Assembly: GCA_045866215.1 (NCBI GenBank) | Contig: AP035880.1 | Location: 5,084,001-5,148,000, forward strand | Reading direction: 5' to 3' | DNA: 64,000 nucleotides | From: Croceivirga sp009797885 | Lineage (GTDB): Bacteria > Bacteroidota > Bacteroidia > Flavobacteriales > Flavobacteriaceae | Shown here: piece by piece, positions 1 through 8,991 of the stretch | Layout: the number at the start of each line of letters is the position of its first letter | Numbering within the stretch: the stretch's first letter is position 1 | Made by a program: the position numbers and the translations under genes | The notes under the pieces: generated by a model | Told to the model about the DNA's origin: nothing | The model's database searches: none | Seen by the model: only the letters and a program-made list of their open reading frames with translations

Positions 1-425
1 CATTGGTCAAAAATGATTTGGGCACCACTACCTTGTCCGATTATAAAGGGCAAAAGGTCGTCTTGAACATTTTTCCAAGTATTGACACCGGAACCTGTGC
101 CCAATCCGTAAGACAGTTCAACCAGGAGGCCGCCGAACTTGTGAACACGAAAATTCTTTGTATATCCAAGGACCTCCCCTTTGCGCAAGCGCGTTTCTGT
201 GGAGCTGAGGGTATTGAAAAGGTAGAAACCCTTTCCGATTTCCGTGATGGCAATTTTGGGAAATCCTATAACGTTGAGTTTACGGATGGCCCGTTACAGG
301 GCCTTCACTCAAGGGCCGTTGTGGTCTTGGATGAGAACGGTACGGTAACCTATTCCGAGCAAGTTCCAGAAATTGTGGACGAACCCAATTATAAAGCTGC
401 GCTGGAAGCACTAATGGATGCCTAA
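1..425 (+). CDS. tpx: Thiol peroxidase Tpx, 5' end outside the window
   Basis: Thioredoxin-dependent lipid hydroperoxide peroxidase of the atypical 2-Cys peroxiredoxin family. The visible 140 codons lack the N-terminus. The peroxidatic cysteine sits in DTGTCAQSV (residue 32 of the visible part) and the resolving cysteine in RFCGAEG (residue 66). Their 34-residue spacing and the ILCISKDLPFAQ motif between them match the E. coli enzyme. The reading frame runs straight in from the left edge, so the TTG at base 3 is an internal codon and not the start. The stop overlaps the dgkA start by 8 nt, implying co-transcription. Confidence 0.95.
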   Translation, partial: LVKNDLGTTTLSDYKGQKVVLNIFPSIDTGTCAQSVRQFNQEAAELVNTKILCISKDLPFAQARFCGAEGIEKVETLSDFRDGNFGKSYNVEFTDGPLQGLHSRAVVVLDENGTVTYSEQVPEIVDEPNYKAALEALMDA

Positions 426-783
426 GGAGCCTTTTATCATCAACCGGATCAAAAGTATTGGCTTTGCCTTTAAGGGCCTTTTTATCCTCCTTAGGACGGA
501 GTCCAGTATTCAAATTCAACTGGTGATAGCCCTGGCAGTGACCGTGGCGGGCTTTTATTTTGGAATATCCAAAACAGAGTGGATGTTACAGTGTGTCTGC
601 ATTGGAATGGTCATGGGAATAGAGGGGTTAAATACGGCGGTTGAAAAAATCGCCGACTACATTCAACCGGAATATGACCAAAAAATAGGATTGATTAAAG
701 ATATTTCCGCTGGGGCCGTAATGACCGTTTCCATTGTGGCCGTCATCGTTGGCTGTATCATTTATTGGCCAAAAGTTTTTTAG
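418..783 (+). CDS. dgkA: Diacylglycerol kinase (DgkA family)
   Basis: Small integral inner-membrane kinase that phosphorylates diacylglycerol or undecaprenol. The 121-aa length is typical. Three hydrophobic segments are visible (about residues 15-30, 35-75 and 95-118), and the family signature is present as EGLNTAVEKIADY. The ATG overlaps the end of tpx by 8 nt, so translation is probably coupled. The next gene, ftsK, starts 60 nt later with its own promoter-like sequence. In Gram-negative bacteria the enzyme recycles diacylglycerol, in Gram-positive bacteria undecaprenol; the sequence does not decide which applies here. Confidence 0.95.
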   Translation: MPKEPFIINRIKSIGFAFKGLFILLRTESSIQIQLVIALAVTVAGFYFGISKTEWMLQCVCIGMVMGIEGLNTAVEKIADYIQPEYDQKIGLIKDISAGAVMTVSIVAVIVGCIIYWPKVF

Positions 784-812
784 CGCAACATCCCACAGCC
801 CTTTGGGAAACG

Positions 813-820
813 TAAATTTG
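813..820 (+). promoter_or_regulatory. Candidate -7 element upstream of ftsK
   Basis: TAAATTTG matches the Bacteroidota -7 consensus TAnnTTTG and lies 23 nt before the ftsK start codon. No convincing -33 TTG is seen at the expected distance, so the call is tentative. Confidence 0.4.
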
Positions 821-843
821 TAACTTAGCTCCTTATTTTAGAA

Positions 844-3222
844 ATGGCGACCAAGCGAAGAAAATCAAAGGCTGCTTCCGTAAAGAAAAAGCAATCCCCC
901 CTAAAGGTGTCAAAGAAGAATAAAATCATCTTTGGCAGTTTTTTGATCGTTTTAAGTATAGCCCTGTTTTTTTCTTTCATTTCTTTCTACTTCACCTGGC
1001 AGGAAGACCAAAGCCTTCTGGCCGAGTTTTCGGACAGAAATGCCGAAACCGATAATCTATTGAACAAATTTGGTGCAGCAATCAGTCATTTTTTCATGTT
1101 CAAGGGATTTGGTCTCGCCTCTTTTGCATTTCCCGTTTTATTGGCGGTAACAGGCTTGTACTGGTTTCTGGGACTCAAAGGCACACGCCTCTTGGGGAAA
1201 TGGATTTGGGGACTTTTGGGTATTGTTTGGGTTTCCATTGCCTTGGGTTTCCTCTTTTATGAGCAACCGCTTCTTGGAGGTCAGATCGGCTTTGAAATGA
1301 ATGACTTTCTCCAGGACTACATGGGTAAAATTGGAGTCTTCCTCCTTTTGCTATTTACCCTTGTGGTGATTATGGTGCGATTGTTCAATTTTTCGCCCGA
1401 GGGCATAGGGAATTATTTTAAAGGCGTCAATTTCCCAAAACCCAAACCAAAACCAAGGGTCAAGGCCGAAATATTGGATTCCGAAAAAGGGTCCATTGAA
1501 TTGAGTTTGGAAACCGGGGAGGAAGAAATCAAAATAGATACCTACACGCACAAAAAGGACATTCCGCCATTGAATCCCGAATCCGGTTTGGATGTGAACC
1601 TTCCTAAAATGGAGGACGAGGAAATTGATTTAAAAGTCGAAAAAATAGCGGAGGAAAAACTCGAAACCGATGTCAAGGCGGCCAAACTGGTCAAGGATTT
1701 TGGTGAGTTTGATCCCAAATTGGAATTGGGGAACTATAAATTCCCCCCCATACAACTGCTGGAAGAACATGGCGCTTCCAGGGGAATTACCATAAATCAG
1801 GAAGAACTGGAGGAAAACAAGAACAGAATTGTTTCCACCCTTAAAAATTATAAGATTGGTATTGCGCAGATCAAGGCAACCATAGGTCCCACAGTAACAC
1901 TTTATGAGATTGTCCCTGAAGCCGGGATCCGTATTTCCAGGATAAAAAACCTGGAAGATGACATCGCACTTTCATTGGCAGCATTGGGCATACGAATCAT
2001 TGCGCCCATTCCTGGAAAGGGCACCATTGGTATAGAGGTACCCAATAAAAATGCCACCGTTGTTTCCATGCGATCGGTGATCGCATCCTCCAAATTCCAA
2101 AAAGCGGAGATGCAGTTGCCCGTTGCTTTTGGAAAAACCATCAGCAATGAAACCTTTGTGGTGGATTTGGCCAAAATGCCCCACTTACTTATGGCGGGGG
2201 CCACGGGACAGGGAAAATCCGTGGGCCTGAATGCCGTGATTACCTCTTTGCTCTATAAAAAGCATCCGGCAGAGATCAAGTTTGTTCTGGTAGACCCCAA
2301 GAAGGTGGAATTGACCCTGTACAATAAAATTGAACGTCACTTTTTGGCAAAATTACCGGATTCCGAAGAGGCCATTATTACCGACAATACCAAGGTGATC
2401 AATACACTCAACTCCCTTTGCATTGAAATGGACCATCGATATGAATTGTTGAAATTGGCCATGGTCCGAAATATCAAGGAATACAATGTAAAGTTCAAGT
2501 CCAGAAAGCTCAACCCAAATGACGGCCATAAATTCCTACCCTATATTGTTTTGGTGATCGATGAGTTTGCGGATTTGATCATGACCGCCGGCAAGGAAGT
2601 GGAAGCCCCTATAGCCCGACTTGCACAATTGGCCCGGGCCATTGGAATCCACTTGATCATTGCCACCCAAAGGCCATCGGTAAATGTGATCACAGGAATA
2701 ATCAAGGCCAATTTCCCGGCGCGAATAGCTTTTAGGGTAACCTCCAAAATTGATTCCAGGACCATATTGGACACTCAGGGGGCCGATCAATTGATCGGAC
2801 GTGGGGACATGTTGTTTACCCAGGGCAATGATGTGACCCGATTGCAATGTGCCTTTGTGGACACCCCGGAAGTAGCAAAGATTACGGAATACATCGGTTC
2901 GCAACGCGCCTATCCGGATGCGCACCTACTACCGGAATATGTGGGCGAGGATTCTGGCACAGGAATTGATTATGAAATCAGTGAACGCGATAGCATGTTC
3001 CGAGAGGCGGCGGAAGTTATCGTAAATGCGCAACAAGGTTCTGCTTCCCTGATACAGCGAAAATTGAAATTGGGATACAACAGGGCCGGTCGTATTATTG
3101 ATCAATTGGAGGCCGCCGGTATTGTTGGGCCCTTTGAGGGCAGTAAGGCCAGACAGGTTTTGATACCGGATATCCTGGCTTTGGAACAACTTTTACAGAA
3201 CGAAACACAGAATAGAAATTAA
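844..3222 (+). CDS. ftsK: FtsK/SpoIIIE family DNA translocase
   Basis: Septum-located motor that pumps chromosomal DNA and helps resolve dimers during division. The 792-aa protein starts with a lysine-rich cytoplasmic tail, then about four membrane segments (residues 28-185), an acidic linker, and the RecA-like motor. Walker A is GATGQGKS near residue 452 and Walker B is IVLVIDEFADLIM. The C-terminal gamma winged-helix domain (about residues 720-780), which reads KOPS-type sites, is intact. The protein has the usual Bacteroidota length. The next gene (lolA-like) begins 9 nt after the stop, so the two are probably one transcript. Confidence 0.96.
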   Translation: MATKRRKSKAASVKKKQSPLKVSKKNKIIFGSFLIVLSIALFFSFISFYFTWQEDQSLLAEFSDRNAETDNLLNKFGAAISHFFMFKGFGLASFAFPVLLAVTGLYWFLGLKGTRLLGKWIWGLLGIVWVSIALGFLFYEQPLLGGQIGFEMNDFLQDYMGKIGVFLLLLFTLVVIMVRLFNFSPEGIGNYFKGVNFPKPKPKPRVKAEILDSEKGSIELSLETGEEEIKIDTYTHKKDIPPLNPESGLDVNLPKMEDEEIDLKVEKIAEEKLETDVKAAKLVKDFGEFDPKLELGNYKFPPIQLLEEHGASRGITINQEELEENKNRIVSTLKNYKIGIAQIKATIGPTVTLYEIVPEAGIRISRIKNLEDDIALSLAALGIRIIAPIPGKGTIGIEVPNKNATVVSMRSVIASSKFQKAEMQLPVAFGKTISNETFVVDLAKMPHLLMAGATGQGKSVGLNAVITSLLYKKHPAEIKFVLVDPKKVELTLYNKIERHFLAKLPDSEEAIITDNTKVINTLNSLCIEMDHRYELLKLAMVRNIKEYNVKFKSRKLNPNDGHKFLPYIVLVIDEFADLIMTAGKEVEAPIARLAQLARAIGIHLIIATQRPSVNVITGIIKANFPARIAFRVTSKIDSRTILDTQGADQLIGRGDMLFTQGNDVTRLQCAFVDTPEVAKITEYIGSQRAYPDAHLLPEYVGEDSGTGIDYEISERDSMFREAAEVIVNAQQGSASLIQRKLKLGYNRAGRIIDQLEAAGIVGPFEGSKARQVLIPDILALEQLLQNETQNRN

Positions 3223-3231
3223 TTACAACAC

Positions 3232-3879
3232 ATGATCAGGAAAACACTTACCGTACTAACGATTCTAACCCTTTGCTTTTCCCTACAGGCACAGAATTCC
3301 CAAAAGGCAAAAGCACTTTTGGATGAGGTTTACACCAAGGTCGTATCCTATGACAATATTGCCATAGATTTTAAATATGCCCTGGAAAATACGGATGCCA
3401 ATACCAAAAGTGAGACCAAGGGGTCCGCAACATTGGAAGGGGATAAATACTTGGTGGAACTCTTTGGTTCCACACAGTTGTACGATGGAAAAAAGGTGTA
3501 TACCGTTGTTCCCGATAACGAAGAGGTGACCATAGAGGACAAATCCAATGATGAGCAAACGATTACCCCTTCAAAAATGCTGACGTTTTACAAAGAGGGG
3601 CACAATTACGAATGGGATATTCTGCAAAACATCCAAGGTCGAAAAGTTCAGTTTGTAAAACTGACGCCCATTGATTCCAATTCGGATATCAAATCCATCC
3701 TTTTGGGGATTGATGCTGAAACCAAGCATATCTACAAGCTTATTGAAACAGGGCAGAACGGGACCAAGACCACCATTACCGTTAATTCTTTCAAAACCAA
3801 TCAACCCTTATCAAAAAGCTTGTTTACCTTTGATGAGGCCAAATACGAGGATGAAGGCTATTATATCATAAAGAATTAG
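3232..3879 (+). CDS. lolA: Outer-membrane lipoprotein carrier protein LolA-like
   Basis: Periplasmic chaperone that carries lipoproteins from the inner to the outer membrane. The 215-aa product has a Sec signal peptide (residues 1-20, ending in LQAQ) and the LolA fold signature of alternating strands, including GSATLEGDKYLVELFGSTQLYDGKKVYT and the C-terminal LTPIDSNSDIKSILLGID strand region. It lies between ftsK and an Lpt permease gene, an arrangement common in Flavobacteriaceae. It ends one nucleotide before the GTG of the next gene, indicating tight coupling. Confidence 0.9.
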   Translation: MIRKTLTVLTILTLCFSLQAQNSQKAKALLDEVYTKVVSYDNIAIDFKYALENTDANTKSETKGSATLEGDKYLVELFGSTQLYDGKKVYTVVPDNEEVTIEDKSNDEQTITPSKMLTFYKEGHNYEWDILQNIQGRKVQFVKLTPIDSNSDIKSILLGIDAETKHIYKLIETGQNGTKTTITVNSFKTNQPLSKSLFTFDEAKYEDEGYYIIKN

Positions 3880-3880
3880 C

Positions 3881-5380
3881 GTGTTGCCCATAATTGACCG
3901 ATATATATTATCGCGTTTTCTCTATAATTTTTTCAGCTCTTTCGCCATATTAATGGTGATTTTCATTTTTCAGACCGTTTGGCTGTTCATTGATGATTTG
4001 GCAGGAAAGGATTTGGATCTCCTGATTATTGGCAAGTTCCTGTTCTACTACATGCCCACATTGATTGATAAAGTGCTGCCTTTAACGGTCCTCCTGGCCT
4101 CCCTTCTCACCTTTGGTACTTTTGCGGAGAACTATGAGTTTGCCGCCATGAAAGCCTCCGGGGTCTCCCTGCAGAAGGCCATGCGCAGTATTATTGTTTT
4201 TGTCATTTTGTTGGGTGTTGGGGCCTTCTTTCTGGCCAATAACATCATTCCGGCCTCCGAGCAAAAGATATTCAATATGCGTCGGAACATTGCCAAGGTA
4301 AAACCTGCTGCAGTGATTGTGGAAGGGGTTTTCAGTGATATTGAAGGAACGGACATGAATATGAAGGTGGCCAAAAAGTCCGGTGACAAGGACCAGTATC
4401 TTCAGGATGTCATCATCCACCAAAAAACAAAGACCAATATCAATACGGTGGTCATTAAGGCTCAAAATGGGGAATTGATCAGTAGTGAGGCGTCCGATAT
4501 CATTCAGTTGGAACTTAAGAATGGCTACTATTATGAGGAAATTCAAAAAAGGTCCGCCAAGGACAAACGAAAGTTTCCCTTTACCCGGGTAAACTTTGAA
4601 ACCTATGTCAAGAATATTGATGTATCTGACTTAAACAATCAGGATATTGAGGCAGAATCCGATATCATGACGGACAAAATGAAAAATGTATTCCGATTGA
4701 CCAAGGATATCGATTCGCTTCGCGACAACAATCTTAAACAGGTTAAGGCCTTTTCTAAAAACATCACCATACGCATGGGTGCCTTTCCCGTAACAACAAA
4801 GGACAGCACCAAAACCAATGATGCAAGGGACGAGAAGGAAGTGCTCCTGGAAATGATGGAAAAGAAGGTAGATTCCACGGTTGATTTAAATGACCTCACT
4901 ACACTGGTTCCCGAATGGCAGGAATCACAATTATACAATAATGCAAAAAACGCCCTAACTAATATTCTAAACACGGTCAATGGTAAAAAAGTGGAACTTG
5001 GGAAACGTTACGAAATCTATAACAGGCATATTCTGTCCCTACATAAGAAGTTTGCCTTGGGTTTTGCCTGTATTATCCTGTTCTTCGTGGGTGCCCCATT
5101 GGGCGCTATTATACGAAAAGGGGGATTGGGACTTCCCATGGTCATTGCCATTATTCTGTTCCTAACATATTACTTTATTGGGGTCTTTGCGGAGAATTCC
5201 GCAAAAAAAGGAGGAATCAATCCTGTCTTAGGGGCATGGCTTTCCACCATTATCATGTTGCCTTTGAGCATCTATTTCACAAAAAGGGCCACGGCAGACC
5301 GTGGATTGATGGGCGATGGTAATTTTATACAACGTATTGCAGAATTTTTTAAGTTTAAGAAGAAAGCACAAAACACATAA
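3881..5380 (+). CDS. LptF/LptG family LPS-export permease
   Basis: Inner-membrane permease of the YjgP/YjgQ family, which forms the LptB2FG transporter that extracts lipopolysaccharide from the inner membrane. The 499-aa protein has about three N-terminal membrane helices (residues 12-115), a large periplasmic jellyroll region (120-385) and three C-terminal helices (390-475). The GTG start at 3881 directly follows the lolA stop and gives the expected N-terminus (LPIIDRYILSRFL). LptF and LptG cannot be told apart from the sequence, so no symbol is given. The next gene starts 1 nt after its stop. Confidence 0.9.
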   Translation: MLPIIDRYILSRFLYNFFSSFAILMVIFIFQTVWLFIDDLAGKDLDLLIIGKFLFYYMPTLIDKVLPLTVLLASLLTFGTFAENYEFAAMKASGVSLQKAMRSIIVFVILLGVGAFFLANNIIPASEQKIFNMRRNIAKVKPAAVIVEGVFSDIEGTDMNMKVAKKSGDKDQYLQDVIIHQKTKTNINTVVIKAQNGELISSEASDIIQLELKNGYYYEEIQKRSAKDKRKFPFTRVNFETYVKNIDVSDLNNQDIEAESDIMTDKMKNVFRLTKDIDSLRDNNLKQVKAFSKNITIRMGAFPVTTKDSTKTNDARDEKEVLLEMMEKKVDSTVDLNDLTTLVPEWQESQLYNNAKNALTNILNTVNGKKVELGKRYEIYNRHILSLHKKFALGFACIILFFVGAPLGAIIRKGGLGLPMVIAIILFLTYYFIGVFAENSAKKGGINPVLGAWLSTIIMLPLSIYFTKRATADRGLMGDGNFIQRIAEFFKFKKKAQNT

Positions 5381-5381
5381 A

Positions 5382-6512
5382 ATGGAAATCGCCACAAAAC
5401 TGAATACGATAGAAGAAGCCATTGCGGATATTAGGCAGGGCAAGGTCATTATTGTGGTTGATGATGAGAACCGGGAAAATGAAGGGGATTTTTTGGCCGC
5501 TGCCGAATTGATCACCCCTGAGACCATCAACTTTATGGCCACCCATGGAAAAGGCCTTATCTGCGCCCCACTTACGGAAGGTAGGTGTAAACAACTGGGG
5601 CTGCATAAGATGGTATCCCATAATACCGATCCATTGGAAACTGCCTTTACGGTTTCGGTAGATTTAAGGGGAAATGGGGTTACCACCGGTATTTCCGCTT
5701 CTGACCGTGCCAAAACCGTTTTGGCGTTGACGGATGAAAGTACCAAAGCCCATGAACTGGGGCGCCCAGGACATATTTTCCCCCTAATTGCAAAGGAAGG
5801 TGGGGTGCTCAGACGGACCGGGCATACGGAAGCCGCCATTGATTTTGCACGTTTGGCGGGATTAAAACCTGCCGGGGTCATCGTTGAAATAATGAATGAG
5901 GACGGCAGTATGGCCAGACTGCCCGAGCTGTTTGAAGTGGCCAAAAAGTTCAATTTGAAAATCGTCTCCATTGAAGATCTTATTGCCTATAGAATGGAGC
6001 ACGATAGCCTTATAGAAAAAAAGGAGGATTTTGATATCCAAACCCGATTTGGAGCATTCCGACTAAGGGCCTATCAACAGACCACCAATGATCAGGTCCA
6101 TATTGCCTTGACCAAGGGAAACTGGAACAAAGGGGACCGTATACTGACCCGAATTAATTCCACCCTGGTAAACAATGATATTCTGGGTACGCTCACCAAT
6201 AATCCTGAGGATAAGTTAGTGGACATGTTCAAGGCCATCAATGCCGAGGAAAAAGGCGCTTTTATTTTTATCAACCAGGATTCCAAATCCATAAAGCTCC
6301 TGAGCAGGTTGGGCGAATTGAAGGAGCTACAGGCCAAAGGAATCTATAAGGCCCCAAAAATAGAAATGGACTCCAAGGATTTTGGGGTCGGAGCGCAAAT
6401 CCTGCACGATCTGAACATTACCAAAATCCGTTTGCTCACCAATTCAGTGCAGACCAAACGCGTGGGTATCGTTGGCTATGGCCTGGAGATTGTGGAATAT
6501 GTGCGCTATTAA
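5382..6512 (+). CDS. ribB: 3,4-dihydroxy-2-butanone 4-phosphate synthase with degenerate GTP cyclohydrolase II domain
   Basis: Riboflavin biosynthesis enzyme making the four-carbon unit from ribulose 5-phosphate. The 376-aa N-terminal RibB domain (about residues 1-205) is intact, with DDENRENEGD near residue 27 and RTGHTEAAIDFARLAG. The C-terminal half is laid out like GTP cyclohydrolase II, but the zinc ligands normally in CLTGDxxxSLRCDCG are replaced by TLVNNDILGTLTNN, and RQEGRGIGL is NQDSKSIKL. It therefore probably lacks cyclohydrolase activity, like the RibBX form described in Proteobacteria. The ATG at 5382 is preferred to an upstream start inside the permease gene. Confidence 0.9.
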   Translation: MEIATKLNTIEEAIADIRQGKVIIVVDDENRENEGDFLAAAELITPETINFMATHGKGLICAPLTEGRCKQLGLHKMVSHNTDPLETAFTVSVDLRGNGVTTGISASDRAKTVLALTDESTKAHELGRPGHIFPLIAKEGGVLRRTGHTEAAIDFARLAGLKPAGVIVEIMNEDGSMARLPELFEVAKKFNLKIVSIEDLIAYRMEHDSLIEKKEDFDIQTRFGAFRLRAYQQTTNDQVHIALTKGNWNKGDRILTRINSTLVNNDILGTLTNNPEDKLVDMFKAINAEEKGAFIFINQDSKSIKLLSRLGELKELQAKGIYKAPKIEMDSKDFGVGAQILHDLNITKIRLLTNSVQTKRVGIVGYGLEIVEYVRY

Positions 6513-7711
6513 AGTTTAGGGGTTATCCCTCGCAGTATTTCGGACATCTTTTCTGCCCTTTGTGCTACCTCACTTTGCGTCCACCCCAATTTAACCAAAC
6601 AGGAAATCGTACGTCCTATCCAATGATCGGAAGCCGAAAAATCCATAGTTGAATACTCGGGAAGCTGTTTAACGACTTGTTCCGGTAAGTTCCCAATTGA
6701 CTTTTTTTCGATAAGGTGCTCCCATTTTCGGTAGTAGTGCCAATTGTTGTCATACCAGTAAAAACAGCCATCCACCCCGGCTTCGGCCAAAGCACGATGT
6801 GCCTTTTTGGCCAATTCCGCGGTAGGAAGGAAGAAATTGAGGAAGGAATAGTTTTCTTCCCCCCCTTCGGGCACCCTTCTAAAGCTAATCCTCGCAATGG
6901 AGTGCAAGGCTTCCTTCAATACGGCATAATGGTTTTTTTGGATATGGACAAACTCATCCAAACGTTGGACCTGGGCGCAGCCCACTGCGGCATTCAATTC
7001 AGAAATCCTAAAATTGTACCCCAGGAAGGGATGGGTTTCCGCTCCCCTATCGTTGCCTAAATGATCATGCCCATGATCGGCATACTTATGGGCATTTTCA
7101 TAGAATTCCAAACGGTCCGTTACCAAAGCCCCTCCTTCACCACAGGTAATCGTTTTTACAAAATCAAAGGAAAAACAACCCAAATCCCCAATACTTCCCA
7201 AAGGTTTCCCTTTATAGGAACCCCCTATGGCCTGGCAAGCGTCTTCCAAAAGCAGGAGATCATGCGTTTTACAAATGGCCTTCAAAGCATCCAAATCGGC
7301 CATGGAGCCACACATATGTACGGGCATGACCACTTTGGTGTTTTGGGTGATGGCCCTTTCAACGGCATTGGGATCTAAGGTCAATGTATCGTCTACATCA
7401 ACCAAAATGGGAACCGCCCCCAGTGCTAAAATGGACTCAAAACTGGCTACAAAGGTAAAAGTGGGCATGATCACTTCATCCCCAGCCCCTACTCCTGCAC
7501 TGGCCAGGGCCACGGTTAGTGCCGCCGTACCGCTGCTTACGGCATGGGCATATTGGGTCTGCATCCGTTCTGCCAGTGCAACTTCCAAGGTTTTTGCTTT
7601 CCAATGCCCCTTGCGCATACCGTCAAAACCGTAACGCATCAGGACCCCATGGTCCAAAACATCTTGTACTTGTTTTTTTTCAGCTTCCCCAAACAATTCA
7701 AATCCAGGCAT
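6509..7711 (-). CDS. DegT/DnrJ/EryC1/StrS family PLP-dependent aminotransferase
   Basis: Fold-type I PLP enzyme of the sugar aminotransferase family, 400 aa. The family motif around the Schiff-base lysine is SFDFVKTITCGEGGALV, and the cofactor loop SGTAALTVAL is near residue 60. Family members usually aminate nucleotide-linked keto-sugars or make antibiotic aminosugars. No sugar-pathway gene lies nearby, so the substrate is open. The gene is convergent with ribB, their stops overlapping by 4 nt. It starts 6 nt after the end of the permease gene on the same strand, suggesting a two-gene transcript. Confidence 0.9.
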   Translation of the reverse strand: MPGFELFGEAEKKQVQDVLDHGVLMRYGFDGMRKGHWKAKTLEVALAERMQTQYAHAVSSGTAALTVALASAGVGAGDEVIMPTFTFVASFESILALGAVPILVDVDDTLTLDPNAVERAITQNTKVVMPVHMCGSMADLDALKAICKTHDLLLLEDACQAIGGSYKGKPLGSIGDLGCFSFDFVKTITCGEGGALVTDRLEFYENAHKYADHGHDHLGNDRGAETHPFLGYNFRISELNAAVGCAQVQRLDEFVHIQKNHYAVLKEALHSIARISFRRVPEGGEENYSFLNFFLPTAELAKKAHRALAEAGVDGCFYWYDNNWHYYRKWEHLIEKKSIGNLPEQVVKQLPEYSTMDFSASDHWIGRTISCLVKLGWTQSEVAQRAEKMSEILRGITPKL

Positions 7712-7717
7712 ATCCCT

Positions 7718-8473
7718 TTAAATAAAAAACCACAGTCGGATTGCCATTGCAACCACCATGATAATTAAAAATGCTTTTATGAACCCGTCTCCCTTTTTAA
7801 CCGAAAACCGACTCGCGATCCAGGCACCAGAACCCTGGCCAATGGCCAAAATACAGCCTACCAGCCAGTTGACCTTATCATTAAAAACGAATACGGCCAA
7901 CGCCGCCAAAGTGTACACAAAAACCGCAGCAACTTTGGTGGCATTGACCCGCACCAAATTCATGCGGTGTACGTAATGCAAATATAGGATGATGACAAAA
8001 CCAATACCGGCATTGATAAATCCTCCGTAGATACCGATCAAAAAGAAGACAAAAATTCCCAACCAAAGGTATTTCCCTGTGAGTCTTTCAGCCAAATCGG
8101 TCATATTCACCTTGGGTTTTAAAACAATAAGCAGCACAACGGCAATCATGATACCGGCAAGAATACGGTTAAAGGTCTCCCCTTTAATGTCCACAGCTAT
8201 CTGTGCCCCGATAATGGCCCCAAAGAAAGCCGCTATCCCCAGGTACAAATTGAACGGAAATGTGGAAACCCCCTTACTTCTAAATCCTGCCACTCCCATG
8301 GCCGTTTGTATGGTGATGGCCACCCTATTGGTTCCATTGGCTACAGCCGGTGGGAGTCCCAAAAAAATAAGGGTGGGCAATGTAATGAGGGAAGCCCCTC
8401 CTGCAATGGTATTGATAAAGCCCACAGTGAAACCCACCAAAACCAAAAGTGGGTAGTGCCATAATTCTTCCAT
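7718..8473 (-). CDS. TauE/SafE family sulfite or organosulfur exporter-type permease
   Basis: Inner-membrane permease of 251 aa with about eight hydrophobic segments arranged as two repeats. The family signature is visible at both repeats: GFTVGFINTIAGGASLIT near the N-terminus and GIYGGFINAGIGF around residue 145. The ATG at 8473 is chosen because any longer reading frame would run antisense through the tRNA-Ser gene and would no longer look like a membrane protein. Substrates in this family are varied (sulfite, sulfoacetate, others) and cannot be named here. It probably shares a transcript with the aminotransferase. Confidence 0.88.
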   Translation of the reverse strand: MEELWHYPLLVLVGFTVGFINTIAGGASLITLPTLIFLGLPPAVANGTNRVAITIQTAMGVAGFRSKGVSTFPFNLYLGIAAFFGAIIGAQIAVDIKGETFNRILAGIMIAVVLLIVLKPKVNMTDLAERLTGKYLWLGIFVFFLIGIYGGFINAGIGFVIILYLHYVHRMNLVRVNATKVAAVFVYTLAALAVFVFNDKVNWLVGCILAIGQGSGAWIASRFSVKKGDGFIKAFLIIMVVAMAIRLWFFI

Positions 8474-8554
8474 GTGCACAAATGTACCATCAAAACAAAA
8501 AAGGAATACCATAAAAATTAAAACCAATCGCTTTAGTGAAAATAAAAAGCTATG

Positions 8555-8562
8555 TATATTTG
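8555..8562 (+). promoter_or_regulatory. -7 promoter element of tRNA-Ser
   Basis: TATATTTG matches the Bacteroidota -7 consensus TAnnTTTG exactly and is followed by a C about 48 nt before the mature tRNA start. It is the only such site in the short divergent region between the permease gene and the tRNA. Confidence 0.6.
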
Positions 8563-8610
8563 CACCCGCCTTCGCAAAGGCTCCGGCGGTAAAACCGCAA
8601 ATTTTTATTG

Positions 8611-8695
8611 GGAGGAATGGCAGAGTGGTCGAATGCGGCAGTCTTGAAAACTGTTGAGGGTCACACCTCCGGGGGTTCGAATCCCTCTTCCTCCG
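8611..8695 (+). tRNA. tRNA-Ser (anticodon UGA)
   Basis: An 85-nt class II tRNA. The acceptor stem GGAGGAA (8611-8617) pairs with TTCCTCC (8688-8694) and is followed by discriminator G at 8695, as usual for serine. The anticodon loop CTTGAAA is closed by a 5-bp stem and carries TGA. A long variable arm (GAGGG/ACCTC region) and a GGTTCGAATCC T arm are present. CCA is not encoded. Copies of its 3' end occur elsewhere in the window (8992, 32787, 46897), marking it as a likely integration site. Confidence 0.97.
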
Positions 8696-8698
8696 CAA
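8679..8698 (+). repeat. tRNA-Ser 3' end, parent copy of att-like repeats
   Basis: The last 17 bases of the tRNA plus the next three bases. A copy with 18 of 20 identities lies at 8992-9011, an exact 14-base copy of its core (8683-8696) lies at 32787-32800, and a weaker copy lies at 46897-46910. Such repeats are the usual footprint of elements that integrate at tRNA 3' ends. Confidence 0.7.
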
Positions 8699-8700
8699 AG

Positions 8701-8727
8701 AAAAGCTTCACAATTGTGAAGCTTTTT
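8701..8727 (+). terminator. Rho-independent terminator after tRNA-Ser
   Basis: A near-perfect inverted repeat AAAAGCTTCAC/GTGAAGCTTTT with a short AATT loop, ending in a T-run, 5 nt after the tRNA. Confidence 0.85.
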
Positions 8728-8991
8728 TATTTCTAAAGCAAACCTAGCCCGCTTGTGATTTGCAGAAGAGATAAAAAAGAGCTACCCTATGTAGCTTTTC
8801 TTTGTATTGGATTCCCTTTTGGGATGCACGAGCGAAGCGCTGTGAATCCCTTTTTGGAAAAAATTGGACTTTTATTTAAATAAATATCTTACCACTAGTT
8901 CAGGATTTTAAAGTCCTGATTCTTTAGAGATTTATTGTTCCGACTATGGGAACCTGAGTTTGCAACATAGAAGGTCAAGGGAACACTTAGT

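Noticed and set aside
5228..5971. 247-codon minus-strand frame antisense to the Lpt permease and ribB genes
   Set aside because: It spans two well-supported plus-strand genes and is a by-product of their codon use.
7061..7634. Long plus-strand frames antisense to the DegT-type aminotransferase gene
   Set aside because: They are shadow frames of a conserved coding gene on the other strand; their translations show no motif.
8474..8698. N-terminal extension of the TauE/SafE gene up to 8698
   Set aside because: This frame is antisense to the tRNA-Ser gene and its promoter, and the translated residues are not membrane-like. The ATG at 8473 gives the standard family start.
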